Of a stretch of DNA of 64,000 nucleotides, positions 32,862 to 41,650 are shown in pieces. The position numbers and the translations under genes are program-made. Within the stretch, counting starts at the first letter, position 1, and each line of letters starts with the position of its first letter. Origin of the DNA: an uncultured Acetatifactor sp. (lineage in GTDB: Bacteria; Bacillota; Clostridia; Lachnospirales; Lachnospiraceae); the NCBI GenBank assembly GCA_947589075.1, contig CANQBS010000001.1, positions 62,001 through 126,000 on the forward strand, in the 5' to 3' direction. Under the pieces are notes generated by a model, which worked only from the letters and a program-made list of their open reading frames with translations, ran no database searches and had not been told where the DNA came from.

Positions 32862-34376
32862 TTGGACCAGAATCCTAATATCATCAAGATGAAAAGAAGA
32901 GAAGCCTTCAAAAGACTGATCAATCTCAGTCTGTCTGGAGGCTGCTTATTCATTGAAATACTGATATTTACATACTTTTATCTGCAGGATATATATCCCA
33001 GCGCAGATATTCTGCTGGATCTGCATTACTGGTATCGGGGCTATCTGCTGCAATATTGCTTCTATGGGGCCCTGCTTTTTTTCTTTTCTCATATGTACGG
33101 CGGTTTGCGGATTGGTTATCTGCGGAACGTTGAAATTATTTTTTCCCAGATATTCGCCACACTGATCACTAATATTTTCCTGTATGTGCAGATGTCCCTG
33201 ATGGTTACGCAGCTGTTTATCCCGCTGCCCTTTGTGCTGATGATGTTTTACCAGTCCCTTGCTATTGTAATATGGATCAATATCGCAACAAGGGTATATC
33301 AAAAGATCTTTCCCCCCAGGAAATTGTTCCTCATTCATGGCCCGCGCTCTGTGAAGGATATCATTGCCAAATTTGAAAGCCGCCGGGATAAATATCAGAT
33401 TGTAAAATGCCAGGACGCCGATATAGGGGTGGAAGCCCTGAAAAGGGAGATCATAAAGGGGTATGAGGAAGGGGAGTTCGCTGCGGTTGTTATCTGGGAC
33501 ACCTCTGTAAAAATGAGAAACGACCTGATGAAGTTCTGCTACGCCCATTTCATCCGCTTTTATACCATGCCGAAGATTTCAGATGTGATCCTCCTTGGAG
33601 CGGAGGAAATGCATCTGTTTGATACTCCTATTCTTTTGACCAGGGAATACAGCCTGACTATGGAGCAGAGGCTTGTAAAGCGTCTGATCGATATCGTATG
33701 CTCCTTCCTTCTGCTGATCCTGACGTCTCCTCTTATGCTTTTGACCGCGCTGGCGATCAAGCTGTATGACGGAGGGCCTGTTATTTATCGGCAGATCCGC
33801 TGTACAGAAGGCCAGAGACAGTTTTATATCATGAAGTTCCGCAGCATGAAGGTGGATGCCGAGAAGGACGGTGTGGCAAGGCTGGCGAAAAAAAGCGATG
33901 ACAGGATCACTCCGGTAGGACGTTTTATCAGGAAAGTAAGGCTGGACGAGCTGCCCCAGCTCATCAATATTTTAAAGGGAGATATGTCCTTTATCGGTCC
34001 CAGACCGGAAAGACCGGAGATCATCGCACAGTATCTGGAGATCATGCCGGAGTTTGCCTATCGGATGAAGGTAAAGGCCGGTCTTGCCGGTTATGCTCAG
34101 GTATATGGAAAATATAATACGACGCCCTATGATAAATTGAAGCTGGATCTCACTTATATTGAGAACTATTCCCTGTGGCTGGATCTGAAGCTGATGCTGC
34201 TGACTTTAAAGATCTTGTTCTGGCCGGACAGCACGGAGGGCGTGGACAGCGAACAGGTGACAGCCTTTAAGGAGGCATATCAAAGAAACCTGGAGGAAAA
34301 GAAGGTTCAGGAAGAGGAAGTTCAGGAAGAGAAGGTTCAGGAAGAGAAGGTTCAGGAAGAGAATACCCGGAAATAA
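32862..34376 (+). CDS. Polyprenyl-phosphate sugar-1-phosphate transferase (WbaP/EpsL-like), initiating enzyme of locus A
   Basis: 504 aa. Four or five N-terminal membrane helices (about residues 15-140), a CoA-binding-like middle part, a membrane hairpin (LIDIVCSFLLLILTSPLMLL, near 275) and the C-terminal bacterial sugar transferase domain (KFRSM, RKVRLDELPQLINILKGDMSFIGPRPE, GLAGYAQVYG). It transfers hexose-1-phosphate from a nucleotide sugar to undecaprenyl phosphate, the first step of repeat-unit assembly. The start is TTG, with AAAAGGAGG upstream. The C-terminus carries four KVQEE-type repeats encoded by a 15-nt tandem repeat, not usual for the family. Confidence 0.92.
   Translation: MDQNPNIIKMKRREAFKRLINLSLSGGCLFIEILIFTYFYLQDIYPSADILLDLHYWYRGYLLQYCFYGALLFFFSHMYGGLRIGYLRNVEIIFSQIFATLITNIFLYVQMSLMVTQLFIPLPFVLMMFYQSLAIVIWINIATRVYQKIFPPRKLFLIHGPRSVKDIIAKFESRRDKYQIVKCQDADIGVEALKREIIKGYEEGEFAAVVIWDTSVKMRNDLMKFCYAHFIRFYTMPKISDVILLGAEEMHLFDTPILLTREYSLTMEQRLVKRLIDIVCSFLLLILTSPLMLLTALAIKLYDGGPVIYRQIRCTEGQRQFYIMKFRSMKVDAEKDGVARLAKKSDDRITPVGRFIRKVRLDELPQLINILKGDMSFIGPRPERPEIIAQYLEIMPEFAYRMKVKAGLAGYAQVYGKYNTTPYDKLKLDLTYIENYSLWLDLKLMLLTLKILFWPDSTEGVDSEQVTAFKEAYQRNLEEKKVQEEEVQEEKVQEEKVQEENTRK
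34305..34364 (+). repeat. 15-nt tandem repeat (four copies) at the 3' end of the sugar transferase gene
   Basis: Units of the form GTTCAGGAAGAGAAG at 34305, 34320, 34335 and 34350 differ at one or two bases. In frame they encode VQEE(K/E). The same size and purine bias occur in the malQ tail. Confidence 0.9.
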
Positions 34377-34385
34377 GACAGATGT

Positions 34386-34444
34386 GAAAAGTGCATTGAA
34401 GGGAAAATACATTTGAAATACATTTGGAAGAAAAGTGCGTTGAA
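34386..34444 (+). repeat. Short duplications in the gap before the wzz-like gene
   Basis: Two exact adjacent copies of AAATACATTTG (34405-34415, 34416-34426) lie between two near copies of GAAAAGTGCATTGAA (34386-34400 and 34430-34444). No gene lies in this 85-base gap. Confidence 0.75.
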
Positions 34445-34461
34445 AAGAAAGGAATAGCGCC

Positions 34462-35601
34462 ATGTTGGAATGTCAATACCCCGCGGAACCCGTGGATTTC
34501 CGTCTGCTTTTGCTTCGGCTGTGGAAACAGGGTTATAAAATAGTTCTGGCTGCTTTGCTGGGCACTGTTCTTTTTGGGGGCGGATATTATTTAAAGGAGG
34601 TTGTACTGCCGCCGCCGGAATATGTGGCCACCTCCCTTTATCAGGTGGAATACGTGCTGGATCCGGTGTCAGAGAGCGAGTATACCTTTATCAACGGGGA
34701 TACCTGGAACCAGTGGATGGACACGAAGGAGTTTTTGGATCTGCTTTATAAAAATCTGGAAGGAACCTCTGAGGCGGAGATTGACAGAGATACCATGAAG
34801 GAATATGTATCGGCATCCCTGCAGATGGATCTGAGGATGCCGGACACTTCTGTAACTACCGGGGATCCGCAGCTGAGCCTGAGGATTGCCGGGGCTGTGG
34901 AAAGATCCATGGTGGATTTCGCGGCGGGGCAAAAGGGAATCGATAATATCCGGGTGGTGGATCCAGCGTCGGAGGCTCCCAGGTCGTCGGTCGCCAGACC
35001 CTTAAATGCCTGTATCCTGGCCGCGGCGGTATCTTTCTTTTTATCTGTTATAGCGGCGGCACTGAAGGAACTGGGGGAGGACAGTATCTGGCTGCCGGCT
35101 GTGTTGGGAAGACGTTATGGCTTAAAAGTATTAGGAACGGGGGAAAGCGGCTGGTTCGAGGAGAATGTGAGCTGGCTTCTTAAGGGCTGCAGGAAGGTCG
35201 GTGTGCTTCCGGTGGGTCTTGAGAGCGTTCCGAAAGAGGCTATGGAGGCTTTGGGGAAAGCGGCAGGGTCCTCTGTGGAGCTGGAGCAGCTGCAGCTTTT
35301 TGGGAAAAAAGACATAAACCAGGAAATTGACAAAGAAACAGGGAAAGAAACGGTGGGTGCCTTTAGGGTGGAAATCGGTCTGGGAAGCAGGATCCGGAAG
35401 CTGGACGGGCTGGTGCTGGCTGTAAAAGCGGGTCCCCATACAGGAAAGAAACTGGAAGAGGTGCTGGATAATCTGAAGGTACAGGATTGTACCGTGACGG
35501 CTGCCATGTTGGTTCAGGCGGATGAACAGCTGATCCGCAGATATTATTGGAAGGAAAATCTGGTACAAAAAACCGGGAGAAACCGGAGGTCGTCAAAATG
35601 A
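34462..35601 (+). CDS. Wzz-like polysaccharide chain-length/co-polymerase protein
   Basis: 379 aa. N-terminal helix (GYKIVLAALLGTVLFGGGYYL, about residues 24-44), an extracellular region with coiled potential (DTWNQWMDTKEFLDLLYKNL), a second helix (LNACILAAAVSFFLSVIAAAL, near 183-203) preceded by a Pro/Ser stretch, and a cytoplasmic C-terminal domain of about 170 residues. This is the topology of Wzz/Wzd polysaccharide co-polymerases. The C-terminal domain shows no Walker A motif, so it is not a fused BY-kinase, and no separate kinase is seen nearby. It overlaps the next gene through ATGA. Confidence 0.72.
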   Translation: MLECQYPAEPVDFRLLLLRLWKQGYKIVLAALLGTVLFGGGYYLKEVVLPPPEYVATSLYQVEYVLDPVSESEYTFINGDTWNQWMDTKEFLDLLYKNLEGTSEAEIDRDTMKEYVSASLQMDLRMPDTSVTTGDPQLSLRIAGAVERSMVDFAAGQKGIDNIRVVDPASEAPRSSVARPLNACILAAAVSFFLSVIAAALKELGEDSIWLPAVLGRRYGLKVLGTGESGWFEENVSWLLKGCRKVGVLPVGLESVPKEAMEALGKAAGSSVELEQLQLFGKKDINQEIDKETGKETVGAFRVEIGLGSRIRKLDGLVLAVKAGPHTGKKLEEVLDNLKVQDCTVTAAMLVQADEQLIRRYYWKENLVQKTGRNRRSSK

Positions 35602-36428
35602 AGGTACAGGTATTAGCTTCCGTGATGAACCAGGAGATGGAACAGATCGCAGAGAAGATGCATCTGGATTCGGATGCGGTCATTATCAATCAATGCGATC
35701 ATTATGACTATCAGGAAATGGATTGGAAGGGGCATTTGATCCGTTTTTTTTCCTGTGCGGAAAAAGGAGTGGGGAGAAGCCGCAACAATGCTGTTCTGCG
35801 GGCAGAGGGCGATATCTGCCTTTTCGCGGATGAGGATATTGTTTATGAAGAGGGTTATGCGCAGAAGATCGCGGAGGAATTTGAAAGACAGCCTGAGGCG
35901 GACATGATATTGTTTAACATAGACATAGAGGAAAGCCGCCGCACCTATTATAATACCGGAAGAAAAAGGGTCAGATGGTATAACTGCGGCAGATACGGCG
36001 CAGTAAGTTTCGCTGTGAAGCTTTCCAGCCTGCTGGAGTCCCGGGTGATGTTTTCCCTGCTTTATGGAGGAGGAGCAAAATACAGCAATGGGGAGGACAG
36101 CCTGTTTTTGAAGGAATTCCTGCAAAAGGGTTATCGGGTCATGACTGCCCCCATAAGGATCGGCAGGGAAGAGGCGGGAGAATCCTCCTGGTTTAAAGGA
36201 TATGATCAGAAATTCTTTTATGACAGAGGTGTCCTGTATCATGATTTGTACGGATGGATGGCGCCGCTTATGGCTTTGCGTTTCCTGGCAGTCCACAAGG
36301 GGACATTTTGCCGGGAAAATGGGATAGGGCAGGCGTATAAATGGATGAAACAGGGCATTCGCCGCTGCGGTTGTGCTTTTGAGCCTGCTGCAGAGCTGAA
36401 AGGACCGGATGGAAGGGACGGAATGTGA
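35598..36428 (+). CDS. Family 2 glycosyltransferase
   Basis: 276 aa from the ATG at 35598, which overlaps the previous stop and has GGAGGT upstream. The track's start at 35547 lies inside the wzz-like gene. Signatures: GVGRSRNNAVLRAEGDICLFADED (acceptor loop and DED metal site), NGEDSLFLKEFL further on. The N-terminus (VQVLASVMNQEME) resembles the EpsJ-like group that lacks a classic VSV start. Sugar and acceptor unknown. Confidence 0.82.
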   Translation: MKVQVLASVMNQEMEQIAEKMHLDSDAVIINQCDHYDYQEMDWKGHLIRFFSCAEKGVGRSRNNAVLRAEGDICLFADEDIVYEEGYAQKIAEEFERQPEADMILFNIDIEESRRTYYNTGRKRVRWYNCGRYGAVSFAVKLSSLLESRVMFSLLYGGGAKYSNGEDSLFLKEFLQKGYRVMTAPIRIGREEAGESSWFKGYDQKFFYDRGVLYHDLYGWMAPLMALRFLAVHKGTFCRENGIGQAYKWMKQGIRRCGCAFEPAAELKGPDGRDGM

Positions 36429-36443
36429 AGGGCTGGCAGCAAA

Positions 36444-36485
36444 AGTCTGACAGCGAGAGTCTGATAATGAGGGTCTGATATTTGC
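36444..36485 (+). repeat. 14-nt degenerate tandem repeat before the EpsG-like gene
   Basis: Three units: AGTCTGACAGCGAG, AGTCTGATAATGAG and GGTCTGATATTTGC, in the 73-base gap, close to the next ribosome binding site. Confidence 0.7.
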
Positions 36486-36501
36486 TTTGGGAGGACTGAA
36501 A

Positions 36502-37671
36502 ATGGGTGTTGGAGCATGGTTTTATGTGGCTCTTACAATTGTGACAGTTGGAATTGCCCTGTTTATACACAATCAGAGATATGTTCCCGCCTATCTTGGG
36601 GGCTGCAGACAGCTTTCCTGGGAGAGGCAAAGGTGTCGGAACCTGGCGGCGGAGTTTGGAGTCTATGGACTTCTGGCGGGAGTTTCCGCCTGCCGTGTGG
36701 GGATCGGGGCGGATTACTGGGTGTATTGGCTGAACTTTCAGCTGATCGCCCAGGACAGGCATGTATCTTATGAATTTGGTTTCCGTTGGATCGTAAAGCT
36801 GATGCAGTTCCTTTTCGGGGAGGGAACCTATCGTACTATTTTTTTCCTGTTTTCTGTGGTCACCGTATTTATCTTTTTGAAAGCTCTGCACGATCAGGCC
36901 TGCTGGTATGCAGTTTCCCTTTATCTGCTTCTGGCGGGAGGATATTATTTTTCCAGTATGCATTCCGTCAGATATTATTTCGCATTGGCAGCCGCCATGT
37001 TTTCTGCAAAATATGTGATCAGAGGAGAATATGGAAAATTTCTGGCTGTCATTTTGCTGGCGGCGACAATCCATAAATCTGTTTTGGTGGTAATTCCTGC
37101 ATATCTTCTGGCAAGATGGTTCGCTTCCCGGCGTTTTACGACGAAACAGTGCTTCATGGTGATGGGGGCGGGGATTGTTCTGATCCTCAGTCAGAATCTG
37201 TGGAAGGAATTGATCCGGAAGATCATTTTTCTGTTTTATCCGTATTATGAAGGCTCGGCGTTTGATGTGGCGGATATTTCCTGGGTAAATGTGGGGAAAT
37301 GTATGGGAGTGCTGGTCCTGGGGATCCTTTGCTGGAAAGCGGGTTCCCGGTCAGAGAATATGGTTTCGGAGAATAATGTTTCAAAAGAAACAGAGGCAAA
37401 TCGGTTTTATTTTTTCTTAAATCTGGAGGGGCTGGTTTTATACACATGCGGATCCTTCATTCCGGAGATTTCCCGGATCGGATATTACCTTATTATTTTT
37501 CAGGTGTTCCTGATCCCCAATCTTCTGCTCAGGATGAAAAAAGGTCTTCTCAGGAACCTGTGCATATTGGGAAGTCTGGGAGCCTTTGCCCTGTATTTTG
37601 GGGTTTTCCTTTACAGGGCCTATGATCCCAGCGTCCATCTGCTCCCGTATTTGGATTGGATTTTCTATTGA
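36502..37671 (+). CDS. EpsG-like polysaccharide polymerase/membrane protein
   Basis: 389 aa from the ATG at 36502 (GGAGGACTGAAA upstream). About ten membrane helices, with the EpsG family pattern: RVGIGADYWVYW after the second helix and SMHSVRYYFALAAAMFSAKY, IHKSVLVVIPAYLLARW in the middle. EpsG proteins are Wzy-like polymerases that join repeat units outside the membrane. The next gene overlaps this ORF only through an extended false start in the track. Confidence 0.82.
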   Translation: MGVGAWFYVALTIVTVGIALFIHNQRYVPAYLGGCRQLSWERQRCRNLAAEFGVYGLLAGVSACRVGIGADYWVYWLNFQLIAQDRHVSYEFGFRWIVKLMQFLFGEGTYRTIFFLFSVVTVFIFLKALHDQACWYAVSLYLLLAGGYYFSSMHSVRYYFALAAAMFSAKYVIRGEYGKFLAVILLAATIHKSVLVVIPAYLLARWFASRRFTTKQCFMVMGAGIVLILSQNLWKELIRKIIFLFYPYYEGSAFDVADISWVNVGKCMGVLVLGILCWKAGSRSENMVSENNVSKETEANRFYFFLNLEGLVLYTCGSFIPEISRIGYYLIIFQVFLIPNLLLRMKKGLLRNLCILGSLGAFALYFGVFLYRAYDPSVHLLPYLDWIFY

Positions 37672-37768
37672 CCGTATTTTTACGTTGAAATCAGGTCATT
37701 ACGAAGAAACTGCCGGAAGTTTCGCAATTTCCTGCTCCCTGAAACCTGTGAAAGGAGGACAGCTTGGA

Positions 37769-38620
37769 ATGTCCGATATTCTGTTCAGCATTCTGGTGGT
37801 TGCCCTGAATCCAGGGGAGAAGCTGGAGGCAACCATCGGGAGTATCCTTTGTCAGGATTATAAAGGATACGAGATCCTGGTCAAGGACGGCATGTCCTCG
37901 GACGGATCCATTGAGAAGATCCAGGAGAAATATGGGCTCCGGAAAAGCGGGCTCCGGGAGTTTGTATCCCAAGAGAACAGACTTCGCCTGCTGCGGTGCT
38001 CCGACCGGAGCATTTATGACGCCATGAACCAGGCCGCAGAGTCCGCCCGGGGAGATTATGTGCTTTTTTTAAACTGCGGAGATTTGTTTTACGATGAACA
38101 TGTCCTGCGGCATGCGGCAGAAATGATTCAGAAGAAAAAAAGTGAAAAGCCCTGTATTTTTTACGGCAACACTTTTCACGGACAGGCAAAGGCGGTGGTG
38201 CATTCGGCACCAGAGATCACTGGATTCACCTGTTACCGCAATATCCCGTGCCATCAGTCCTGTTTTTATGACCGCCGCTTGTTTGGTGAAAAAAAATATG
38301 ATCTGGAGTACCGTATCCGGGCGGATTATGACCATTTTTTGTGGTGTTATTACCGAAGGGGCGCCGAGATGGTCTATATGGATATGGTGGTGAGTTCCTA
38401 TGAGGGAGGGGGCTATTCCGAAGACAGGAAAAACAGGGCCAGGGACAGAGCCGAGCATCGAAAGATCACGGCTGAATATATGAGCAGGGGAGAACTTGCA
38501 AAGTATCGGTTCCTTATGGCTGTTTCCCTTGCGCCTCTCCGAAGCTGGATGGCGGAGAATCCCATATTTTCGGGAATCTATCATCGTTTCAAAAGTTGGA
38601 TTTACGGGGTAAAAGTATAG
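37769..38620 (+). CDS. Family 2 glycosyltransferase, WcaE-like
   Basis: 283 aa from the ATG at 37769 with AAAGGAGG upstream; the longer track ORF (37586) has an implausible N-terminus. Signatures: FSILVVALNPGEKLEATIGSI, VKDGMSSDGS, SIYDAMNQAAESARGDY and LNCGD (metal site region). The DRSIYDAMN motif marks the WcaE-type GT2 group, also seen in the enzyme at 45668. Acceptor unknown. Confidence 0.88.
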   Translation: MSDILFSILVVALNPGEKLEATIGSILCQDYKGYEILVKDGMSSDGSIEKIQEKYGLRKSGLREFVSQENRLRLLRCSDRSIYDAMNQAAESARGDYVLFLNCGDLFYDEHVLRHAAEMIQKKKSEKPCIFYGNTFHGQAKAVVHSAPEITGFTCYRNIPCHQSCFYDRRLFGEKKYDLEYRIRADYDHFLWCYYRRGAEMVYMDMVVSSYEGGGYSEDRKNRARDRAEHRKITAEYMSRGELAKYRFLMAVSLAPLRSWMAENPIFSGIYHRFKSWIYGVKV

Positions 38621-38622
38621 AA

Positions 38623-39984
38623 ATGAGAGTTTTATGGGTCTGCAATATCATGCTTCCTGTGATCGCCGAAAGGCTTCACAGGATGGCCAGTAATAAAGAA
38701 GGATGGCTCAGCGGACTGTTTCATCTGATCCTGGAGGGACAAAAGGAGAATCAGATCGAGCTGGGGATAGCCTTCCCCATCGAGAAGGAACTTGAGGGAT
38801 ACCGGGAGAGCATAGATCTGAGAGAAGGCGGAAAGTGCATTTGTTATGGCTTTTTTGAAGATATGAGACATGCCGAGATCTATGATGAGAAGCTGGAGGC
38901 GCGGTTTCGTGAAATCTATGAGGATTTTGCCCCGGATATCGTCCACTGCTTCGGTACGGAATACGGACATACCCTGGCGGCGGTGAGGAGCTGGGACAGA
39001 CCGCAAAGGATGTTAATTGGGATTCAGGGGCTTTGCGAAATCTACGCGAAGGCCTATCCCTCGGATCTCCCGGAAAAGGTATGGAAAAGCGTTACCCTGA
39101 GGGATATTCTGAGAAGGGATGATCTGAAGCAGCAGCAGGAGAAGTTTTTCATGCGGGGCAGGAGAGAGACAGAAGCGGTTCAAAAGGCCGGAAACATTAC
39201 GGGAAGGACGGCCTGGGATCGTTTTTATACGGAAAAATGGAACCCGGATGCCCGGTATTACAGGATGAATGAGACCCTCCGCCCTGAATTTTATGAGGGA
39301 GAATGGAAAGCCTCCGGCTGTAAGCCCCATACCATCTTTATAAGCCAGGGAGATTACCCCATAAAGGGACTTCATTATATGCTGTCAGCCCTTCCCGGGA
39401 TCAGGGAGCGATATCCGGACGTGAAGGTATATGTGGCAGGGGATAATATTACCAGAGCCGGAACCTGGAAGGAAAGGCTGAAGCTGTCCGCATACGGTAA
39501 GTATTTGCGGGCTCTTATAAAAGAAAATGCTCTGGAGGAACAGGTAGAGTTCCTTGGAAGGCTGAATGCGGCTCGGATGAAGGAGGCTTATCTGCAGGCA
39601 AATTTATTTGTCTGCTGTTCCTCTATTGAGAATTCCCCCAATTCCCTGGGGGAGGCTATGGTTCTGGGAATGCCCTGTGTCAGCGCGGACGTTGGGGGAA
39701 TCCCCAGCCTGTTTACAGACGGGGCGGATGGAATCCTTTACAGGGGACATGATTCCGGAGACGGCTTTGGAGGGAGAGATTGTGCCGGACCCTCTTTCGC
39801 CGGGGAGGATCCTCTTCCTGTCATATCCGCCTCTCTGCGGGATGCGGTCCTGGAAATCTTCGGGGACGGCAGGAAAGCGGCGGAATACGGAAGAAATGCC
39901 CGCAGGCACGGGCTAAAGACCCATGACGGGAAGCAGAATTATTTGAGACTGCTGGAGATTTATGGGGAGATCGGGGTGAAGTAA
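38623..39984 (+). CDS. Family 4 glycosyltransferase
   Basis: 453 aa from the ATG at 38623, two bases after the previous stop. GT-B fold: an N-terminal Rossmann part (RVLWVCNIMLP, DIVHCFGTEYGHT), then GDYPIKGLHYMLSAL (donor domain start), VYVAGDN, VEFLGRLNAARMKEAYLQANLFVCCS and the ENSPNSLGEAMVLGMPCVS region, the E-x7-E donor-binding motif. An insert of about 40 residues (GFGGRDCAGPSFAGEDPLP) lies near the C-terminus. Its last 20 bases form one copy of the 21-bp direct repeat around the next gene. Confidence 0.88.
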   Translation: MRVLWVCNIMLPVIAERLHRMASNKEGWLSGLFHLILEGQKENQIELGIAFPIEKELEGYRESIDLREGGKCICYGFFEDMRHAEIYDEKLEARFREIYEDFAPDIVHCFGTEYGHTLAAVRSWDRPQRMLIGIQGLCEIYAKAYPSDLPEKVWKSVTLRDILRRDDLKQQQEKFFMRGRRETEAVQKAGNITGRTAWDRFYTEKWNPDARYYRMNETLRPEFYEGEWKASGCKPHTIFISQGDYPIKGLHYMLSALPGIRERYPDVKVYVAGDNITRAGTWKERLKLSAYGKYLRALIKENALEEQVEFLGRLNAARMKEAYLQANLFVCCSSIENSPNSLGEAMVLGMPCVSADVGGIPSLFTDGADGILYRGHDSGDGFGGRDCAGPSFAGEDPLPVISASLRDAVLEIFGDGRKAAEYGRNARRHGLKTHDGKQNYLRLLEIYGEIGVK

Positions 39985-39985
39985 A
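39965..39985 (+). repeat. 21-bp exact direct repeat, left copy
   Basis: GGGAGATCGG...GAAGTAAA, identical over 21 bases to 41579-41599. The left copy is the 3' end of the GT4 gene including its stop codon and the A of the next start. The two copies bracket the O-antigen-ligase-like gene. Confidence 0.9.
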
Positions 39986-41541
39986 TGAGGCTGGTATATA
40001 ATAGAAAAAGAGTTTTATACACCCTTTGTTTTATTGCGCTCAGTATCATTGATCTGCTGAAGGGCGGCGCAAAAGGGGATATCTGGTATGTGGCTGTAAA
40101 TTGTACCGGTCTTGTAATGATGATATTTATTTTCAGCGCATATCCGCTGAAGGATTTTTTTGACCTGTGGAATGGGGTATATACGATCTTGTGTATTGCA
40201 GCCATGGTTCTGGTCGGTATTTTCTGGACACCGACAGGGCGTTATGTGTTGTGGCAGATAGAAACGGCCCTGATGAATGTGTGGTGGATCGGCATCATGG
40301 CCAGATACCTGTTTCGCAAGGTGTTTGTTCAGAAGACGATTGTTTTTAAGCCCGGACTGGTCGGCTGGCTGTGGATCGCGATCAGTGTATTGATGATCGT
40401 TTCTGTGAACGAGAGCTGGTGGCCCTTGTGGTTTTTCTTTATGTTTGGAATTTTTTATCTTACCCCGTATCGGGAAGAAGACAGAAGAATCCTTTGGAAT
40501 GCCATGCTGGACGGAACGATCATCGGATTTTTCTGTATCCAATTATTCGCATATGGTTTTAGACCGTATGATGAAGTGCGTTACAAAGGTGCTTTTAGTA
40601 ATTGCAACATAGCTGCATTATATTATCTGATCGTATACCTGATGTGCCTGTTCAAACTGCATCTGATAGAATGTGAAAGATCAAAAAGGGGATGGAAAAT
40701 CTTTTATCTTGTGGGAGCAGGAGGAATGTTGTCGTTTCAGCTGTTCACGCTTTGCAGGACGGCCTGGGTCACTTCTTTTATAGTCACCATTTTGTATGGG
40801 ATTTTTGTGATCAGAAAGATATGGAAGAAATCCTGGAAACAGGTTTTGTACCGGGGATGTGCCCTGGCGCTGGCTGTGATCCTCACTTTTTTGCCCGTGT
40901 TTTTTACGATCCGCTGGCTGCCGACAATCCTGCATCATCCGATCTGGTATGAAGGGGAATATAGTATAGAAAAAGTGCACTCCTTTGACCCGCCGGACTC
41001 TGAAAAATATATTGATCTGGATGATTTTTTATCAGAGTTTTTGGGACGGATTCAGAATGTTTTTGAGCAGGCTGCATTGATGGATCCGTTTGTACTGCAT
41101 GTTAATGCTTCCAGCGGAGAATATGAAACGGTTCCTGTGGCGGATATTCCCGGGATAAGTGGATCGCTGGAGATCAGAATAGCGATTTTTAAAGCATATT
41201 TAAGCAGGCTCAATTTGTTTGGTCATAAGATGCAGGAAGGCTTTTTTAACATTGGCGCCTACAGCTATCATTCCTGGCACGCCCAGAATCTATGGATCCA
41301 AATAGCATTTGATTATGGTATACCTGCAGGAATTTTATTTGTTTTTCTCACGGTCCTTATTTTGGTTCGCCAGAAAAAAAAGATGGAGCGCTCAGAAAAT
41401 ATATATGCTGTTTTCCCGTTCTTTATATGTGCAGCAGCTTTTATATTCGGAACGATGGAAGTGGTGTGGAATCCCGGGCAGCTCATTATGTTTTTGTTTT
41501 TCTTTGTCCAGCATCCTTTGTTCGGATCCAAAAAGGCTTGA
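39985..41541 (+). CDS. O-antigen ligase/polymerase-like membrane protein (Wzy candidate)
   Basis: 518 aa with about twelve membrane helices (LYTLCFIALSIIDLL, CTGLVMMIFIFSAY, VLWQIETALMNVWWIGIMA, GWLWIAISVLMIVSVN, ALYYLIVYLMCLF, MLSFQLFTLCRTAWVTSFIVTIL), a large outer loop (about residues 310-440) and the HNSWLQ-like HSWHAQNLWIQIAFDYG motif with later hydrophobic helices. This matches the O-antigen ligase family. It starts directly at the previous stop (TAAATG). The gene is clearly more AT-rich than its neighbours and flanked by 21-bp direct repeats, so it may be an inserted cassette. Confidence 0.82.
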   Translation: MRLVYNRKRVLYTLCFIALSIIDLLKGGAKGDIWYVAVNCTGLVMMIFIFSAYPLKDFFDLWNGVYTILCIAAMVLVGIFWTPTGRYVLWQIETALMNVWWIGIMARYLFRKVFVQKTIVFKPGLVGWLWIAISVLMIVSVNESWWPLWFFFMFGIFYLTPYREEDRRILWNAMLDGTIIGFFCIQLFAYGFRPYDEVRYKGAFSNCNIAALYYLIVYLMCLFKLHLIECERSKRGWKIFYLVGAGGMLSFQLFTLCRTAWVTSFIVTILYGIFVIRKIWKKSWKQVLYRGCALALAVILTFLPVFFTIRWLPTILHHPIWYEGEYSIEKVHSFDPPDSEKYIDLDDFLSEFLGRIQNVFEQAALMDPFVLHVNASSGEYETVPVADIPGISGSLEIRIAIFKAYLSRLNLFGHKMQEGFFNIGAYSYHSWHAQNLWIQIAFDYGIPAGILFVFLTVLILVRQKKKMERSENIYAVFPFFICAAAFIFGTMEVVWNPGQLIMFLFFFVQHPLFGSKKA

Positions 41542-41578
41542 CTGCGATAAGCTTAAGGAATGCTGCTGTATTACTGCA

Positions 41579-41599
41579 GGGAGATCGGGGTGAAGTAAA
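41579..41599 (+). repeat. 21-bp exact direct repeat, right copy
   Basis: Identical to 39965-39985. Here it is non-coding, 38 bases after the O-antigen-ligase-like gene, and no full GT4 remnant is visible around it. Confidence 0.9.
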
Positions 41600-41650
41600 A
41601 CTGTGTCAAAAGAATCTTCCGACATGCGAAAGGACTGGAAAGGGTCGGGT

